Below the pieces are notes generated by a model, which was given only the letters and a program-made list of their open reading frames with translations, was not told where the DNA came from and made no database searches. Made by a program: the position numbers and the translations under genes. DNA of 64,000 bases, taken from Nemertoderma westbladi (lineage: Eukaryota > Xenacoelomorpha > Nemertodermatida > Nemertodermatidae). The stretch covers positions 20,490 to 84,489 of the forward strand of contig JAUCBJ010003122.1 of the NCBI GenBank assembly GCA_032718475.1, read 5' to 3'. Positions 11,701-26,700 of this stretch are shown here, one piece after another; the stretch's first letter is position 1; each line of letters starts with the position of its first letter.

Positions 11701-14700
11701 GGATAAATAATGTGTTTAGTTTCAGTTTAAGAGGATAAGGAATTCGGTTAGTTTCAGTTTAATAGGATAAATAATTTTGTTAGTTTCAGTTTAAGAGGAT
11801 AAAGAATTTGGTTAGTTTCAGTTTAAGAGGATAAGGAATTCGGTTAGTTTCAGTTTAATAGGATAAATAATTTTGTTGGTTTCAGTTTAAGAGGATAAAG
11901 AATTTGGTTAGTTTCAGTTTAAGAGGATAAGGAATTCGGTTAGTTTCAGTTTAAGAGGATAAATAATGTGTTTAGTTTCAGTTTAAGATTATAAGGAATT
12001 CGGTTAGTTTCAGTTTAATAGGATAAATAATTTTGTTGGTTTCAGTTTAAGAGGATAAAGAATTTGGTTAGTTTCAGTTTAAGAGGATAAGGAATTCGGT
12101 TAGTTTCAGTTTAAGAGGATAAATAATTTGTTTAGCTTCAGTTTAAGAGGATAAATAATTTGTTTAGCTTCAGTTTAAGAGGATAAATAATTTGGTTAGT
12201 TTCAGTTTAAGAGGATAATAATGCGGTTAGTTTCAGTTTAAGAGGATAAATAATGTGTTTAGTTTCAGTTTAAGAGGATAAGGAATTCGGTTAGTTTCAG
12301 TTTAAGAGGATAAATAATGTGTTTAGTTTCAGTTTAAGAGGATAAGGAATTCGGTTAGTTTCAGTTTAATAGGATAAATAATTTTGTTGGTTTCAGTTTA
12401 AGAGGATAAATAATTTGGTTAGTTTCAGTTTAAGAGGATAAAGAATTTGGTTAGTTTCAGTTTAAGAGGATAAGGAATTCGGTTAGTTTCAGTTTAAGAT
12501 GATAAGGAATTCGGTTAGTTTCAGTTTAATAGGATAAAGAATTTGGTTAGCTTCAGTTTAAGAGGATAATAATTCGGTTAGTTTCAGTTTAAGAGGATAA
12601 ATAATTTGTTTAGTTTCAGTTTAAGAGGATAAATAATTTGTTTAGTTTCAGTTTAAGAGGATAAGGAATTCGGTTAGTTTCATTTTAATAGGAAAAATAA
12701 TTTTGTTGGTTTCAGTTTAATAGGATAAATAATTTTGTTGGTTTCAGTTTAAGAGGATAATAATGCGGTTAGTTTCAGTTTAAGAGGATAAAGAATTTGG
12801 TTAGTTTCAGTTTAAGAGGATAATAATTCGCTTAGTTTCAGTTTAAGAGGATAAATAATTTGTTTAGCTTCAGTTTAAGAGGATAATAATTCGGTTAGTT
12901 TCAGTTTAAGAGGATAAATAATTTGTTTAGCTTCAGTTTAAGAGGATAAATAATTTGTTTAGTTTCAGTTTAAGAGGATAAATAATTTGTTTAGCTTCAG
13001 TTTAAGAGGATAAATAATTTGGTTAGTTTCAGTTTAAGAGGATAATAATGCGGTTAGTTTCAGTTTAAGAGGATAAATAATGTGTTTAGTTTCAGTTTAA
13101 GAGGATAAGGAATTCGGTTAGTTTCAGTTTAATAGGATAAATAATTTTGTTGGTTTCAGTTTAAGAGGATAAAGAATTTGGTTAGTTTCAGTTTAAGAGG
13201 ATAAGAAATTCGGTTAGTTTCAGTTTAAGAGGATAAATAATTTGTTTAGCTTCAGTTTAAGATGATAAATAATTTGTTTAGCTTCAGTTTAAGAGGATAA
13301 ATAATTTGGTTAGTTTCAGTTTAAGAGGATAATAATGCGGTTAGTTTCAGTTTAAGAGGATAAATAATGTGTTTAGTTTCAGTTTAAGAGGATAAGGAAT
13401 TCGGTTAGTTTCAGTTTAATAGGATAAATAATTTTGTTGGTTTCAGTTTAAGAGGATAAAGAATTTGGTTAGTTTCAGTTTAAGAGGCTAAGGAATTCGG
13501 TTAGTTTCAGTTTAATAGGATAAATAATTTTGTTGGTTTCAGTTTAAGAGGATAAAGAATTTGTTTAGCTTCAGTTTAAGAGGATAAATAATTTGTTTAG
13601 TTTCAGTTTAAGAGGATAAATAATTTGGTTAGTTTCATTTTAAGGGGATAATAATGCGGTTAGTTTCAGTTTAAGAGGATAAATAATGTGTTTAGTTTCA
13701 GTTTAAGAGGATAAGGAATTCGGTTAGTTTCAGTTTAATAGGATAAATAATTTTGTTGGTTTCAGTTTAAGAGGATAAAGAATTTGGTTAGTTTCAGTTT
13801 AAGAGGATAAGGAATTCGGTTAGTTTCAGTTTAAGAGGATAAATAATTTGTTTAGCTTCAGTTTAAGAGGATAAATAATTTGTTTAGTTTCAGTTTAAGA
13901 GGATAAATAATTTGGTTAGTTTCAGTTTAAGAGGATAATAATGCGGTTAGTTTCAGTTTAAGAGGATAAATAATGTGTTTAGTTTCAGTTTAAGAGGATA
14001 AGGAATTCGGTTAGTTTCAGTTTAATAGGATAAATAATTTTGTTGGTTTCAGTTTAAGAGGATAAAGAATTTGGTTAGTTTCAGTTTAAGAGGATAAGGA
14101 ATTCGGTTAGTTTCAGTTTAAGAGGATAAATAATTTGTTTAGCTTCAGTTTAAGAGGATAAATAATTTGTTTAGCTTCAGTTTAAGAGGATAAATAATTT
14201 GGTTAGTTTCAGTTTAAGAGGATAATAATGCGGTTAGTTTCAGTTTAAGAGGATAAATAATGTGTTTAGTTTCAGTTTAAGAGGATAAGGAATTCGGTTA
14301 GTTTCAGTTTAATAGGATAAATAATTTTGTTGGTTTCAGTTTAAGAGGATAAAGAATTTGGTTAGTTTCAGTTTAAGAGGATAAGGAATTCGGTTAGTTT
14401 CAGTTTAATAGGATAAATAATTTTGTTGGTTTCAGTTTAAGAGGATAAAGAATTTGGTTAGTTTCAGTTTAAGAGGATAAGGAATTCGGTTAGTTTCAGT
14501 TTAAGAGGATAAATAATGTGTTTAGTTTCAGTTTAAGAGGATAAGGAATTCGGTTAGTTTCAGTTTAATAGGATAAATAATTTTGTTGGTTTCAGTTTAA
14601 GAGGATAAAGAATTTGGTTAGTTTCAGTTTAAGAGGATAAGGAATTCGGTTAGTTTCAGTTTAAGAGGATAAATAATTTGTTTAGCTTCAGTTTAAGAGG

Positions 14701-17700
14701 ATAAATAATTTGTTTAGCTTCAGTTTAAGAGGATAAATAATTTGGTTAGTTTCAGTTTAAGAGGATAATAATGCGGTTAGTTTCAGTTTAAGAGGATAAA
14801 TAATGTGTTTAGTTTCAGTTTAAGAGGATAAGGAATTCGGTTAGTTTCAGTTTAAGAGGATAAATAATGTGTTTAGTTTCAGTTTAAGAGGATAAGGAAT
14901 TCGGTTAGTTTCAGTTTAATAGGATAAATAATTTTGTTGGTTTCAGTTTAAGAGGATAAATAATTTGGTTAGTTTCAGTTTAAGAGGATAAAGAATTTGG
15001 TTAGTTTCAGTTTAAGAGGATAAGGAATTCGGTTAGTTTCAGTTTAAGATGATAAGGAATTCGGTTAGTTTCAGTTTAATAGGATAAAGAATTTGGTTAG
15101 CTTCAGTTTAAGAGGATAATAATTCGGTTAGTTTCAGTTTAAGAGGATAAATAATTTGTTTAGTTTCAGTTTAAGAGGATAAATAATTTGTTTAGTTTCA
15201 GTTTAAGAGGATAAGGAATTCGGTTAGTTTCATTTTAATAGGAAAAATAATTTTGTTGGTTTCAGTTTAATAGGATAAATAATTTTGTTGGTTTCAGTTT
15301 AAGAGGATAATAATGCGGTTAGTTTCAGTTTAAGAGGATAAAGAATTTGGTTAGTTTCAGTTTAAGAGGATAATAATTCGCTTAGTTTCAGTTTAAGAGG
15401 ATAAATAATTTGTTTAGCTTCAGTTTAAGAGGATAATAATTCGGTTAGTTTCAGTTTAAGAGGATAAATAATTTGTTTAGCTTCAGTTTAAGAGGATAAA
15501 TAATTTGTTTAGTTTCAGTTTAAGAGGATAAATAATTTGTTTAGCTTCAGTTTAAGAGGATAAATAATTTGGTTAGTTTCAGTTTAAGAGGATAATAATG
15601 CGGTTAGTTTCAGTTTAAGAGGATAAATAATGTGTTTAGTTTCAGTTTAAGAGGATAAGGAATTCGGTTAATTTCAGTTTAATAGGATAAATAATTTTGT
15701 TGGTTTCAGTTTAAGAGGATAAAGAATTTGGTTAGTTTCAGTTTAAGAGGATAAGGAATTCGGTTAGTTTCAGTTTAAGAGGATAAATAATTTGGTTAGC
15801 TTCAGTTTAAGAGGATAAATAATTTGGTTAGTTTCAGTTTAAGAGGATAATAATGCGGTTAGTTTCAGTTTAAGAGGATAAATAATGTGTTTAGTTTCAG
15901 TTTAAGAGGATAAGGAATTCGGTTAGTTTCAGTTTAATAGGATAAATAATTTTGTTGGTTTCAGTTTAAGAGGATAAAGAATTTGGTTAGTTTCAGTTTA
16001 AGAGGATAAGGAATTCGGTTAGTTTCAGTTTAATAGGATAAATAATTTTGTTGGTTTCAGTTTAAGAGGATAAAGAATTTGTTTAGCTTCAGTTTAAGAG
16101 GATAAATAATTTGTTTAGTTTCAGTTTAAGAGGATAAATAATTTGGTTAGTTTCAGTTTAAGAGGATAATAATGCGGTTAGTTTCAGTTTAAGAGGATAA
16201 ATAATGTGTTTAGTTTCAGTTTAAGAGGATAAGTAATTCGGTTAGTTTCAGTTTAATAGGATAAATAATTTTGTTGGTTTCAGTTTAAGAGGATAAAGAA
16301 TTTGGTTAGTTTCAGTTTAAAAGGATAAGGAATTCGGTTAGTTTCAGTTTAAGAGGATAAATAATTTGTTTAGCTTCAGTTTAAGAGGATAAATAATTTG
16401 TTTAGTTTCAGTTTAAGAGGATAAATAATTTGTTTAGCTTCAGTTTAAGAGGATAAATAATTTGGTTAGTTTCAGTTTAAGAGGATAATAATGCGGTTAG
16501 TTTCAGTTTAAGAGGATAAATAATGTGTTTAGTTTCAGTTTAAGAGGATAAGGAATTCGGTTAGTTTCAGTTTAATAGGATAAATAATTTTGTTGGTTTC
16601 AGTTTAAGAGGATAAAGAATTTGGTTAGTTTCAGTTTAAGAGGATAAGGAATTCGGTTAGTTTCAGTTTAAGAGGATAAATAATTTGTTTAGCTTCAGTT
16701 TAAGAGGATAAATAATTTGTTTAGCTTCAGTTTAAGAGGATAAATAATTTGGTTAGTTTCAGTTTAAGAGGATAATAATGCGGTTAGTTTCAGTTTAAGA
16801 TGATAAATAATGTGTTTACTTTCAGTTTAAAAGGATAAGGAATTCGGTTAGTTTCAGTTTAATAGGATAAATAATTTTGTTGGTTTCAGTTTAAGAGGAT
16901 AAAGAATTTGGTTAGTTTCAGTTTAAGAGGATAAGGAATTCGGTTAGTTTCAGTTTAATAGGATAAATAATTTTGTTGGTTTCAGTTTAAGAGGATAAAG
17001 AATTTGGTTAGTTTCAGTTTAAGAGGATAATGAATTCGGTTAGTTTCAGTTTAAGAGGATAAATAATGTGTTTAGTTTCAGTTTAAGAGGATAAGGAATT
17101 CGGTTAGTTTCAGTTTAATAGGATAAATAATTTTGTTGGTTTCAGTTTAAGAGGATAAAGAATTTGGTTAGTTTCAGTTTAAGAGGATAAGGAATTCGGT
17201 TAGTTTCAGTTTAAGAGGATAAATAATTTGTTTAGCTTCAGTTTAAGAGGATAAATAATTTGTTTAGCTTCAGTTTAACAGGATAAATAATTTGGTTAGT
17301 TTCAGTTTAAGAGGATAATAATGCGGTTAGTTTCAGTTTAAGAGGATAAATAATGTGTTTACTTTCAGTTTAAGAGGATAAGGAATTCGGTTAGTTTCAG
17401 TTTAAGAGGATAAATAATGTGTTTAGTTTCAGTTTAAGAGGATAAGGAATTCGGTTAGTTTCAGTTTAATAGGATAAATAATTTTGTTGGTTTCAGTTTA
17501 AGAGGATAAATAATTTGGTTAGTTTCAGTTTAAGAGGATAAAGAATTTGGTTAGTTTCAGTTTAAGAGGATAAGGAATTCGGTTAGTTTCAGTTTAAGAT
17601 GATAAGGAATTCGGTTAGTTTCAGTTTAATAGGATAAAGAATTTGGTTAGTTTCAGTTTAAGAGGATAATAATTCGGTTAGTTTCAGTTTAAGAGGATAA

Positions 17701-20700
17701 ATAATTTGTTTAGTTTCAGTTTAAGAGGATAAATAATTTGTTTAGTTTCAGTTTAAGAGGATAAGGAATTCGGTTAGTTTCATTTTAATAGGAAAAATAA
17801 TTTTGTTGGTTTCAGTTTAATAGGATAAATAATTTTGTTGGTTTCAGTTTAAGAGGATAATAATGCGGTTAGTTTCAGTTTAAGAGGATAAAGAATTTGG
17901 TTAGTTTCAGTTTAAGAGGATAATAATTCGCTTAGTTTCAGTTTAAGAGGATAAATAATTTGTTTAGCTTCAGTTTAAGAGGATAATAATTCGGTTAGTT
18001 TCAGTTTAAGAGGATAAATAATTTGTTTAGCTTCAGTTTAAGAGGATAAGGAATTCGGTTAGTTTCAGTTTAAGAGGATACATAATTTGTTTAGTTTCAG
18101 TTTAAGAGGATAAGGAATTCGGTTAGTTTCAGTTTATTAGGATAAGTAATTTTGTTGGTTTCAGTTTAAGAGGATAAAGAATTTGGTTAGTTTCAGTTTA
18201 AGAGGATAATAATGCGGTTAGTTTCAGTTTAAGAGGATAAATAATGTGTTTAGTTTCAGTTTAAGAGGATAAGGAATTCGGTTAGTTTCAGTTTAATAGG
18301 ATAAATAATTTTGTTGGTTTCAGTTTAAGAGGATAAAGAATTTGGTTAGTTTCAGTTTAAGAGGATAAGGAATTCGGTTAGTTTCAGTTTAAGAGGATAA
18401 ATAATTTGTTTAGCTTCAGTTTAAGAGGATAAATAATTTGTTTAGCTTCAGTTTAAGAGGATAAATAATTTGGTTAGTTTCAGTTTAAGAGGATAAATAA
18501 TGTGTTTAGTTTCAGTTTAAGAGGATAAGGAATTCGGTTAGTTTCAGTTTAATAGGATAAATAATTTTGTTGGTTTCAGTTTAAGAGGATAAAGAATTTG
18601 GTTAGTTTCAGTTTAAGAGGATAAGGAATTCGGTTAGTTTCAGTTTAATAGGATAAATAATTTTGTTGGTTTCAGTTTAAGAGGATACAGAATTTGGTTA
18701 GTTTCAGTTTAAGAGGATAAGGAATTCGGTTAGTTTCAGTTTAAGAGGATAAATAATTTGTTTAGCTTCAGTTTAAGAGGATAAATAATTTGTTTAGCTT
18801 CAGTTTAAGAGGATAAATAATGTGTTTAGTTTCAGTTTAAGAGGATAAGGAATTCGGTTAGTTTCAGTTTAAGAGGATAAATAATGTGTTTAGTTTCAGT
18901 TTAAGAGGATAAGGAATTCGGTTAGTTTCAGTTTAATAGGATAAATAATTTTGTTGGTTTCAGTTTAAGAGGATAAATAATTTGGTTAGTTTCAGTTTAA
19001 GAGGATAAAGAATTTGGTTAGTTTCAGTTTAAGAGGATAAGGAATTCGGTTAGTTTCAGTTTAAGATGATAAGGAATTCGGTTAGTTTCAGTTTAATAGG
19101 ATAAAGAATTTGGTTAGTTTCAGTTTAAGAGGATAATAATTCGGTTAGTTTCAGTTTAAGAGGATAAATAATTTGTTTAGTTTCAGTTTAAGAGGATAAA
19201 TAATTTGTTTAGTTTCAGTTTAAGAGGATAAGGAATTCGGTTAGTTTCATTTTAATAGGAAAAATAATTTTGTTGGTTTCAGTTTAATAGGATAAATAAT
19301 TTTGTTGGTTTCAGTTTAAGAGGATAATAATGCGGTTAGTTTCAGTTTAAGAGGATAAAGAATTTGGTTAGTTTCAGTTTAAGAGGATAATAATTCGCTT
19401 AGTTTCAGTTTAAGAGGATAAATAATTTGTTTAGCTTCAGTTTAAGAGGATAATAATTCGGTTAGTTTCAGTTTAAGAGGATAAATAATTTGTTTAGCTT
19501 CAGTTTAAGAGGATAAGGAATTCGGTTAGTTTCAGTTTAAGAGGATAAATAATTTGTTTAGTTTCAGTTTAAGAGGATAAGGAATTCGGTTAGTTTCAGT
19601 TTATTAGGATAAGTAATTTTGTTGGTTTCAGTTTAAGAGGATAAAGAATTTGGTTAGTTTCAGTTTAAGAGGATAATAATGCGGTTAGTTTCAGTTTAAG
19701 AGGATAAATAATGTGTTTAGTTTCAGTTTAAGAGGATAAGGAATTCGGTTAGTTTCAGTTTAATAGGATAAATAATTTTGTTGGTTTCAGTTTAAGAGGA
19801 TAAAGAATTTGGTTAGTTTCAGTTTAAGAGGATAAGGAATTCGGTTAGTTTCAGTTTATGAGGATAAATAATTTGTTTAGCTTCAGTTTAAGAGGATAAA
19901 TAATTTGTTTAGCTTCAGTTTAAGAGGATAAATAATTTGGTTAGTTTCAGTTTAAGAGGATAAATAATGTGTTTAGTTTCAGTTTAAGAGGATAAGGAAT
20001 TCGGTTAGTTTCAGTTTAATAGGATAAATAATTTTGTTGGTTTCAGTTTAAGAGGATAAAGAATTTGGTTAGTTTCAGTTTAAGAGGATAAGGAATTCGG
20101 TTAGTTTCAGTTTAATAGGATAAATAATTTTGTTGGTTTCAGTTTAAGAGGATAAAGAATTTGGTTAGTTTCAGTTTAAGAGGATAAGGAATTCGGTTAG
20201 TTTCAGTTTAAGAGGATAAATAATTTGTTTAGTTTCAGTTTAAGAGGATAAATAATTTGTTTAGCTTCAGTTTAAGAGGATAAATAATTTGGTTAGTTTC
20301 AGTTTAAGAGGATAATAATGCGGTTAGTTTCAGTTTAAGAGGATAAATAATGTGTTTAGTTTCAGTTTAAGAGGATAAGGAATTCGGTTAGTTTCAGTTT
20401 AATAGGATAAATAATTTTGTTGGTTTCAGTTTAAGAGGATAAAGAATTTGGTTAGTTTCAGTTTAAGAGGATAAGGAATTCGGTTAGTTTCAGTTTAATA
20501 GGATAAATAATTTTGTTGGTTTCAGTTTAAGAGGATAAAGAATTTGGTTAGTTTCAGTTTAAGAGGATAAGGAATTTGGTTAGTTTCAGTTTAAGAGGAT
20601 AAATAATGTGTTTAGTTTCAGTTTAAGAGGATAAGGAATTCGGTTAGTTTCAGTTTAATAGGATAAATAATTTTGTTGGTTTCAGTTTAAGAGGATAAAG

Positions 20701-23700
20701 AATTTGGTTAGTTTCAGTTTAAGAGGATAAGGAATTCGGTTAGTTTCAGTTTAAGAGGATAAATAATTTGTTTAGCTTCAGTTTAAGAGGATAAATAATT
20801 TGTTTAGCTTCAGTTTAAGAGGATAAATAATTTGGTTAGTTTCAGTTTAAGAGGATAATAATGCGGTTAGTTTCAGTTTAAGAGGATAAATAATGTGTTT
20901 AGTTTCAGTTTAAGAGGATAAGGAATTCGGTTAGTTTCAGTTTAAGAGGATAAATAATGTATTTAGTTTCAGTTTAAGAGGATAAGGAATTCGGTTAGTT
21001 TCAGTTTAATAGGATAAATAATTTTGTTGGTTTCAGTTTAAGAGGATAAATAATTTGGTTAGTTTCAGTTTAAGAGGATAAAGAATTTGGTTAGTTTCAG
21101 TTTAAGAGGATAAGGAATTCGGTTAGTTTCAGTTTAAGATGATAAGGAATTCGGTTAGTTTCAGTTTAATAGGATAAAGAATTTGGTTAGTTTCAGTTTA
21201 AGAGGATAATAATTCGGTTAGTTTCAGTTTAAGAGGATAAATAATTTGTTTAGTTTCAGTTTAAGAGGATAAATAATTTGTTTAGTTTCAGTTTAAGAGG
21301 ATAAGGAATTCGGTTAGTTTCATTTTAATAGGAAAAATAATTTTGTTGGTTTCAGTTTAATAGGATAAATAATTTTGTTGGTTTCAGTTTAAGAGGATAA
21401 TAATGCGGTTAGTTTCAGTTTAAGAGGATAAAGAATTTGGTTAGTTTCAGTTTAAGAGGATAATAATTCGCTTAGTTTCAGTTTAAGAGGATAAATAATT
21501 TGTTTAGCTTCAGTTTAAGAGGATAATAATTCGGTTAGTTTCAGTTTAAGAGGATAAATAATTTGTTTAGCTTCAGTTTAAGAGGATAAATAATTTGTTT
21601 AGTTTCAGTTTAAGATGATAAATAATTTGTTTAGCTTCAGTTTAAGAGGATAAATAATTTGGTTAGTTTCAGTTTAAGAGGATAATAATGCGGTTAGTTT
21701 CAGTTTAAGAGGATAAATAATGTGTTTAGTTTCAGTTTAAGAGGATAAGGAATTCGGTTAGTTTCAGTTTAATAGGATAAATAATTTTGTTGGTTTCAGT
21801 TTAAGAGGATAAAGAATTTGGTTAGTTTCAGTTTAAGAGGATAAGGAATTCGGTTAGTTTCAGTTTAAGAGGATAAATAATTTGTTTAGCTTCAGTTTAA
21901 GAGGATAAATAATTTGGTTAGTTTCAGTTTAAGAGGATAATAATGCGGTTAGTTTCAGTTTAAGAGGATAAATAATGTGTTTAGTTTCAGTTTAAGAGGA
22001 TAAGGAATTCGGTTAGTTTCAGTTTAAGAGGATAAATAATTTGTTTAGCTTCAGTTTAAGAGGATAAATAATTTGGTTAGTTTCAGTTTAAGAGGATAAT
22101 AATGCGGTTAGTTTCAGTTTAAGAGGATAAATAATGTGTTTAGTTTCAGTTTAAGAGGATAAGGAATTCGGATAGTTTCAGTTTAATAGGTTAAATAATT
22201 TTGTTGGTTTCAGTTTAAGAGGATAAAGAATTTGGTTAGTTTCAGTTTAAGAGGATAAGGAATTCGGTTAGTTTCAGTTTAATAGGATAAATAATTTTGT
22301 TGGTTTCAGTTTAAGAGGATAAAGAATTTGGTTAGTTTCAGTTTAAGAGGATAAGGAATTCGGTTAGTTTCAGTTTAATAGGATAAATAATTTTGTTGGT
22401 TTCAGTTTAAGAGGATAAAGAATTTGTTTAGCTTCAGTTTAAGAGGATAAATAATTTGTTTAGTTTCAGTTTAAGAGGATAAATAATTTGTTTAGCTTCA
22501 GTTTAAGAGGATAAATAATTTGGTTAGTTTCAGTTTAAGAGGATAAATAATTTGGTTAGTTTCAGTTTAAGAGGATAATAATGCGGTTAGTTTCAGTTTA
22601 AGAGGATAAATAATGTGTTTAGTTTCAGTTTAAGAGGATAAGGAATTCGGTTAGTTTCAGTTTAATAGGATAAATAATTTTGTTGGTTTCAGTTTAAGAG
22701 GATAAAGAATTTGGTTAGTTTCAGTTTAAGAGGATAAGGAATTCGGTTAGTTTCAGTTTAAGAGGATAAATAATTTGTTTAGCTTCAGTTTAAGAGGATA
22801 AATAATTTGGTTAGTTTCAGTTTAAGAGGATAATAATGCGGTTAGTTTCAGTTTAAGAGGATAAATAATGTGTTTAGTTTCAGTTTAAGAGGATAAGGAA
22901 TTTGGTTAGTTTCAGTTTAAGAGGATAAATAATTTGTTTAGCTTCAGTTTAAGAGGATAAATAATTTGGTTAGTTTCAGTTTAAGAGGATAATAATGCGG
23001 TTAGTTTCAGTTTAAGAGGATAAATAATTTGGTTAGTTTCAGTTTAAGAGGATAAGGAATTCGGATAGTTTCAGTTTAATAGGATAAATAATTTTGTTGG
23101 TTTCAGTTTAAGAGGATAAATAATGTGTTTAGTTTCAGTTTAAGAGGATAAGGAATTCGGATAGTTTCAGTTTAATAGGATAAATAATTTTGTTGGTTTC
23201 AGTTTAAGAGGATAAAGAATTTGGTTAGTTTCAGTTTAAGAGGATAAGGAATTCGGTTAGTTTCAGTTTAATAGGATAAATAATTTTGTTGGTTTCAGTT
23301 TAAGAGGATAAAGAATTTGTTTAGCTTCAGTTTAAGAGGATAAATAATTTGTTTAGTTTCAGTTTAAGAGGATAAATAATTTGTTTAGCTTCAGTTTAAG
23401 AGGATAAATAATTTGGTTAGTTTCAGTTTAAGAGGATAAATAATTTGGTTAGTTTCAGTTTAAGAGGATAATAATGCGGTTAGTTTCAGTTTAAGAGGAT
23501 AAATAATGTGTTTAGTTTCAGTTTAAGAGGATAAGGAATTCGGTTAGTTTCAGTTTAATAGGATAGATAATTTTGTTGGTTTCAGTTTAAGAGGATAAAG
23601 AATTTGGTTAGTTTCAGTTTAAGAGGATAAGGAATTCGGTTAGTTTCAGTTTAAGAGGATAAATAATTTGTTTAGCTTCAGTTTAAGAGGATAAATAATT

Positions 23701-26700
23701 TGGTTAGTTTCAGTTTAAGAGGATAATAATGCGGTTAGTTTCAGTTTAAGAGGATAAATAATGTGTTTAGTTTCAGTTTAAGAGGATAAGGAATTTGGTT
23801 AGTTTCAGTTTAAGAGGATAAATAATTTGTTTAGCTTCAGTTTAAGAGGATAAATAATTTGGTTAGTTTCAGTTTAAGAGGATAATAATGCGGTTAGTTT
23901 CAGTTTAAGAGGATAAATAATGTGTTTAGTTTCAGTTTAAGAGGATAAGGAATTCGGTTAGTTTCAGTTTAATAGGATAAATAATTTTGTTGGTTTCAGT
24001 TTAAGAGGATAAAGAATTTGGTTAGTTTCAGTTTAAGAGGATAAGGAATTCGGTTAGTTTCAGTTTAAGGGGGGGGTACACCATTTTCGGACAACTCTTC
24101 GATTTATCACTCTCAGCGTTTCAAAATTGTTTGGTTTTGGCTAAAATTTGGCATATAGGTGCCTAAGATGCTATTCTACATGACAGGTCAGAAAGTTTTT
24201 TTTTCCGCTATTTAATATTAGTTAATACTAGTTAACAATAAAAAAAACTTGGTTGCGCTTAAAACCCTAAGGCTTTTACAGTTTTGAACCTAATCACATG
24301 AAAGTTTTTTTATATGATAGATCAAAGATGGGGCAACATAACTATCAGGCGAAATTTTGTTAAAATAATTCTGCACCGCTAGGTGGCGCTGCAAATTTAT
24401 GCTAATTTTTAGGTTTTTTATAAATAGTATTAAATTTTATTAACAAAAAATTTCGAAAAGGTGCCTGATACTTTTATGCAGGGTGGCTATCTAGACACCC
24501 ACAGGAAGTTTCAGACTAATTACTCAAAAATTGTAGAAGTAGTAGGGTTCTGAAGTTGACAATTTCATGAAAAAAATATTTGGAGATAATCAACCTTTCA
24601 TTATACATAGTAATAGTAATTTCAATAGGATTCCCTAAATGGAAATTGTTATAACTTGAGAAGTAAAAGAGATATTAAATAGCGGTTTTCAGATTTGGAA
24701 ACACCATTCAATGGTGCATTATAATATACCATAAAAAAAATTTCGACATATTTTGGACCAAAATGGTGTACCCCCCCCTTAAGAGGATAAATAATTTGTT
24801 TAGCTTCAGTTTAAGAGGATAAATAATTTGGTTAGTTTCAGTTTAAGAGGATAATAATGCGGTTAGTTTCAGTTTAAGAGGATAAATAATGTGTTTAGTT
24901 TCAGTTTAAGAGGATAAGGAATTCGGTTAGTTTCAGTTTAAGAGGATAAATAATTTGTTTAGCTTCAGTTTAAGAGGATAAATAATTTGGTTAGTTTCAG
25001 TTTAAGAGGATAATAATGCGGTTAGTTTCAGTTTAAGAGGATAAATAATTTGGTTAGTTTCAGTTTAAGAGGATAAGGAATTCGGATAGTTTCAGTTTAA
25101 TAGGATAAATAATTTTGTTGGTTTCAGTTTAAGAGGATAAATAATGTGTTTAGTTTCAGTTTAAGAGGATAAGGAATTCGGATAGTTTCAGTTTAATAGG
25201 ATAAATAATTTTGTTGGTTTCAGTTTAAGAGGATAAAGAATTTGGTTAGTTTCAGTTTAAGAGGATAAGGAATTCGGTTAGTTTCAGTTTAATAGGATAA
25301 ATAATTTTGTTGGTTTCAGTTTAAGAGGATAAAGAATTTGTTTAGCTTCAGTTTAAGAGGATAAATAATTTGTTTAGTTTCAGTTTAAGAGGATAAATAA
25401 TTTGTTTAGCTTCAGTTTAAGAGGATAAATAATTTGGTTAGTTTCAGTTTAAGAGGATAAATAATTTGGTTAGTTTCAGTTTAAGAGGATAATAATGCGG
25501 TTAGTTTCAGTTTAAGAGGATAAATAATGTGTTTAGTTTCAGTTTAAGAGGATAAGGAATTCGGTTAGTTTCAGTTTAATAGGATAAATAATTTTGTTGG
25601 TTTCAGTTTAAGAGGATAAAGAATTTGGTTAGTTTCAGTTTAAGAGGATAAGGAATTCGGTTAGTTTCAGTTTAAGAGGATAAATAATTTGTTTAGCTTC
25701 AGTTTAAGAGGATAAATAATTTGGTTAGTTTCAGTTTAAGAGGATAATAATGCGGTTAGTTTCAGTTTAAGAGGATAAATAATGTGTTTAGTTTCAGTTT
25801 AAGAGGATAAGGAATTTGGTTAGTTTCAGTTTAAGAGGATAAATAATTTGTTTAGCTTCAGTTTAAGAGGATAAATAATTTGGTTAGTTTCAGTTTAAGA
25901 GGATAATAATGCTGTTAGTTTCAGTTTAAGAGGATAAATAATGTGTTTAGTTTCAGTTTAAGAGGATAAGGAATTCGGTTAGTTTCAGTTTAATAGGATA
26001 AATAATTTTGTTGGTTTCAGTTTAAGAGGATAAAGAATTTGGTTAGTTTCAGTTTAAGAGGATAAGGAATTCGGTTAGTTTCAGTTTAAGAGGATAAATA
26101 ATTTGTTTAGCTTCAGTTTAAGAGGATAAATAATTTGGTTAGTTTCAGTTTAAGAGGATAATAATGCGGTTAGTTTCAGTTTAAGAGGATAAATAATGTG
26201 TTTAGTTTCAGTTTAAGAGGATAAGGAATTCGGTTAGTTTCAGTTTAAGAGGATAAATAATTTGTTTAGCTTCAGTTTAAGAGGATAAATAATTTGGTTA
26301 GTTTCAGTTTAAGAGGATAATAATGCGGTTAGTTTCAGTTTAAGAGGATAAATAATGTGTTTAGTTTCAGTTTAAGAGGATAAGGAATTCGGATAGTTTC
26401 AGTTTAATAGGTTAAATAATTTTGTTGGTTTCAGTTTAAGAGGATAAAGAATTTGGTTAGTTTCAGTTTAAGAGGATAAGGAATTCGGTTAGTTTCAGTT
26501 TAATAGGATAAATAATTTTGTTGGTTTCAGTTTAAGAGGATAAAGAATTTGTTTAGCTTCAGTTTAAGAGGATAAATAATTTGTTTAGTTTCAGTTTAAG
26601 AGGATAAATAATTTGTTTAGCTTCAGTTTAAGAGGATAAATAATTTGGTTAGCTTCAGTTTAAGAGGATAATAATGCGGTTAGTTTCAGTTTAAGAGGAT

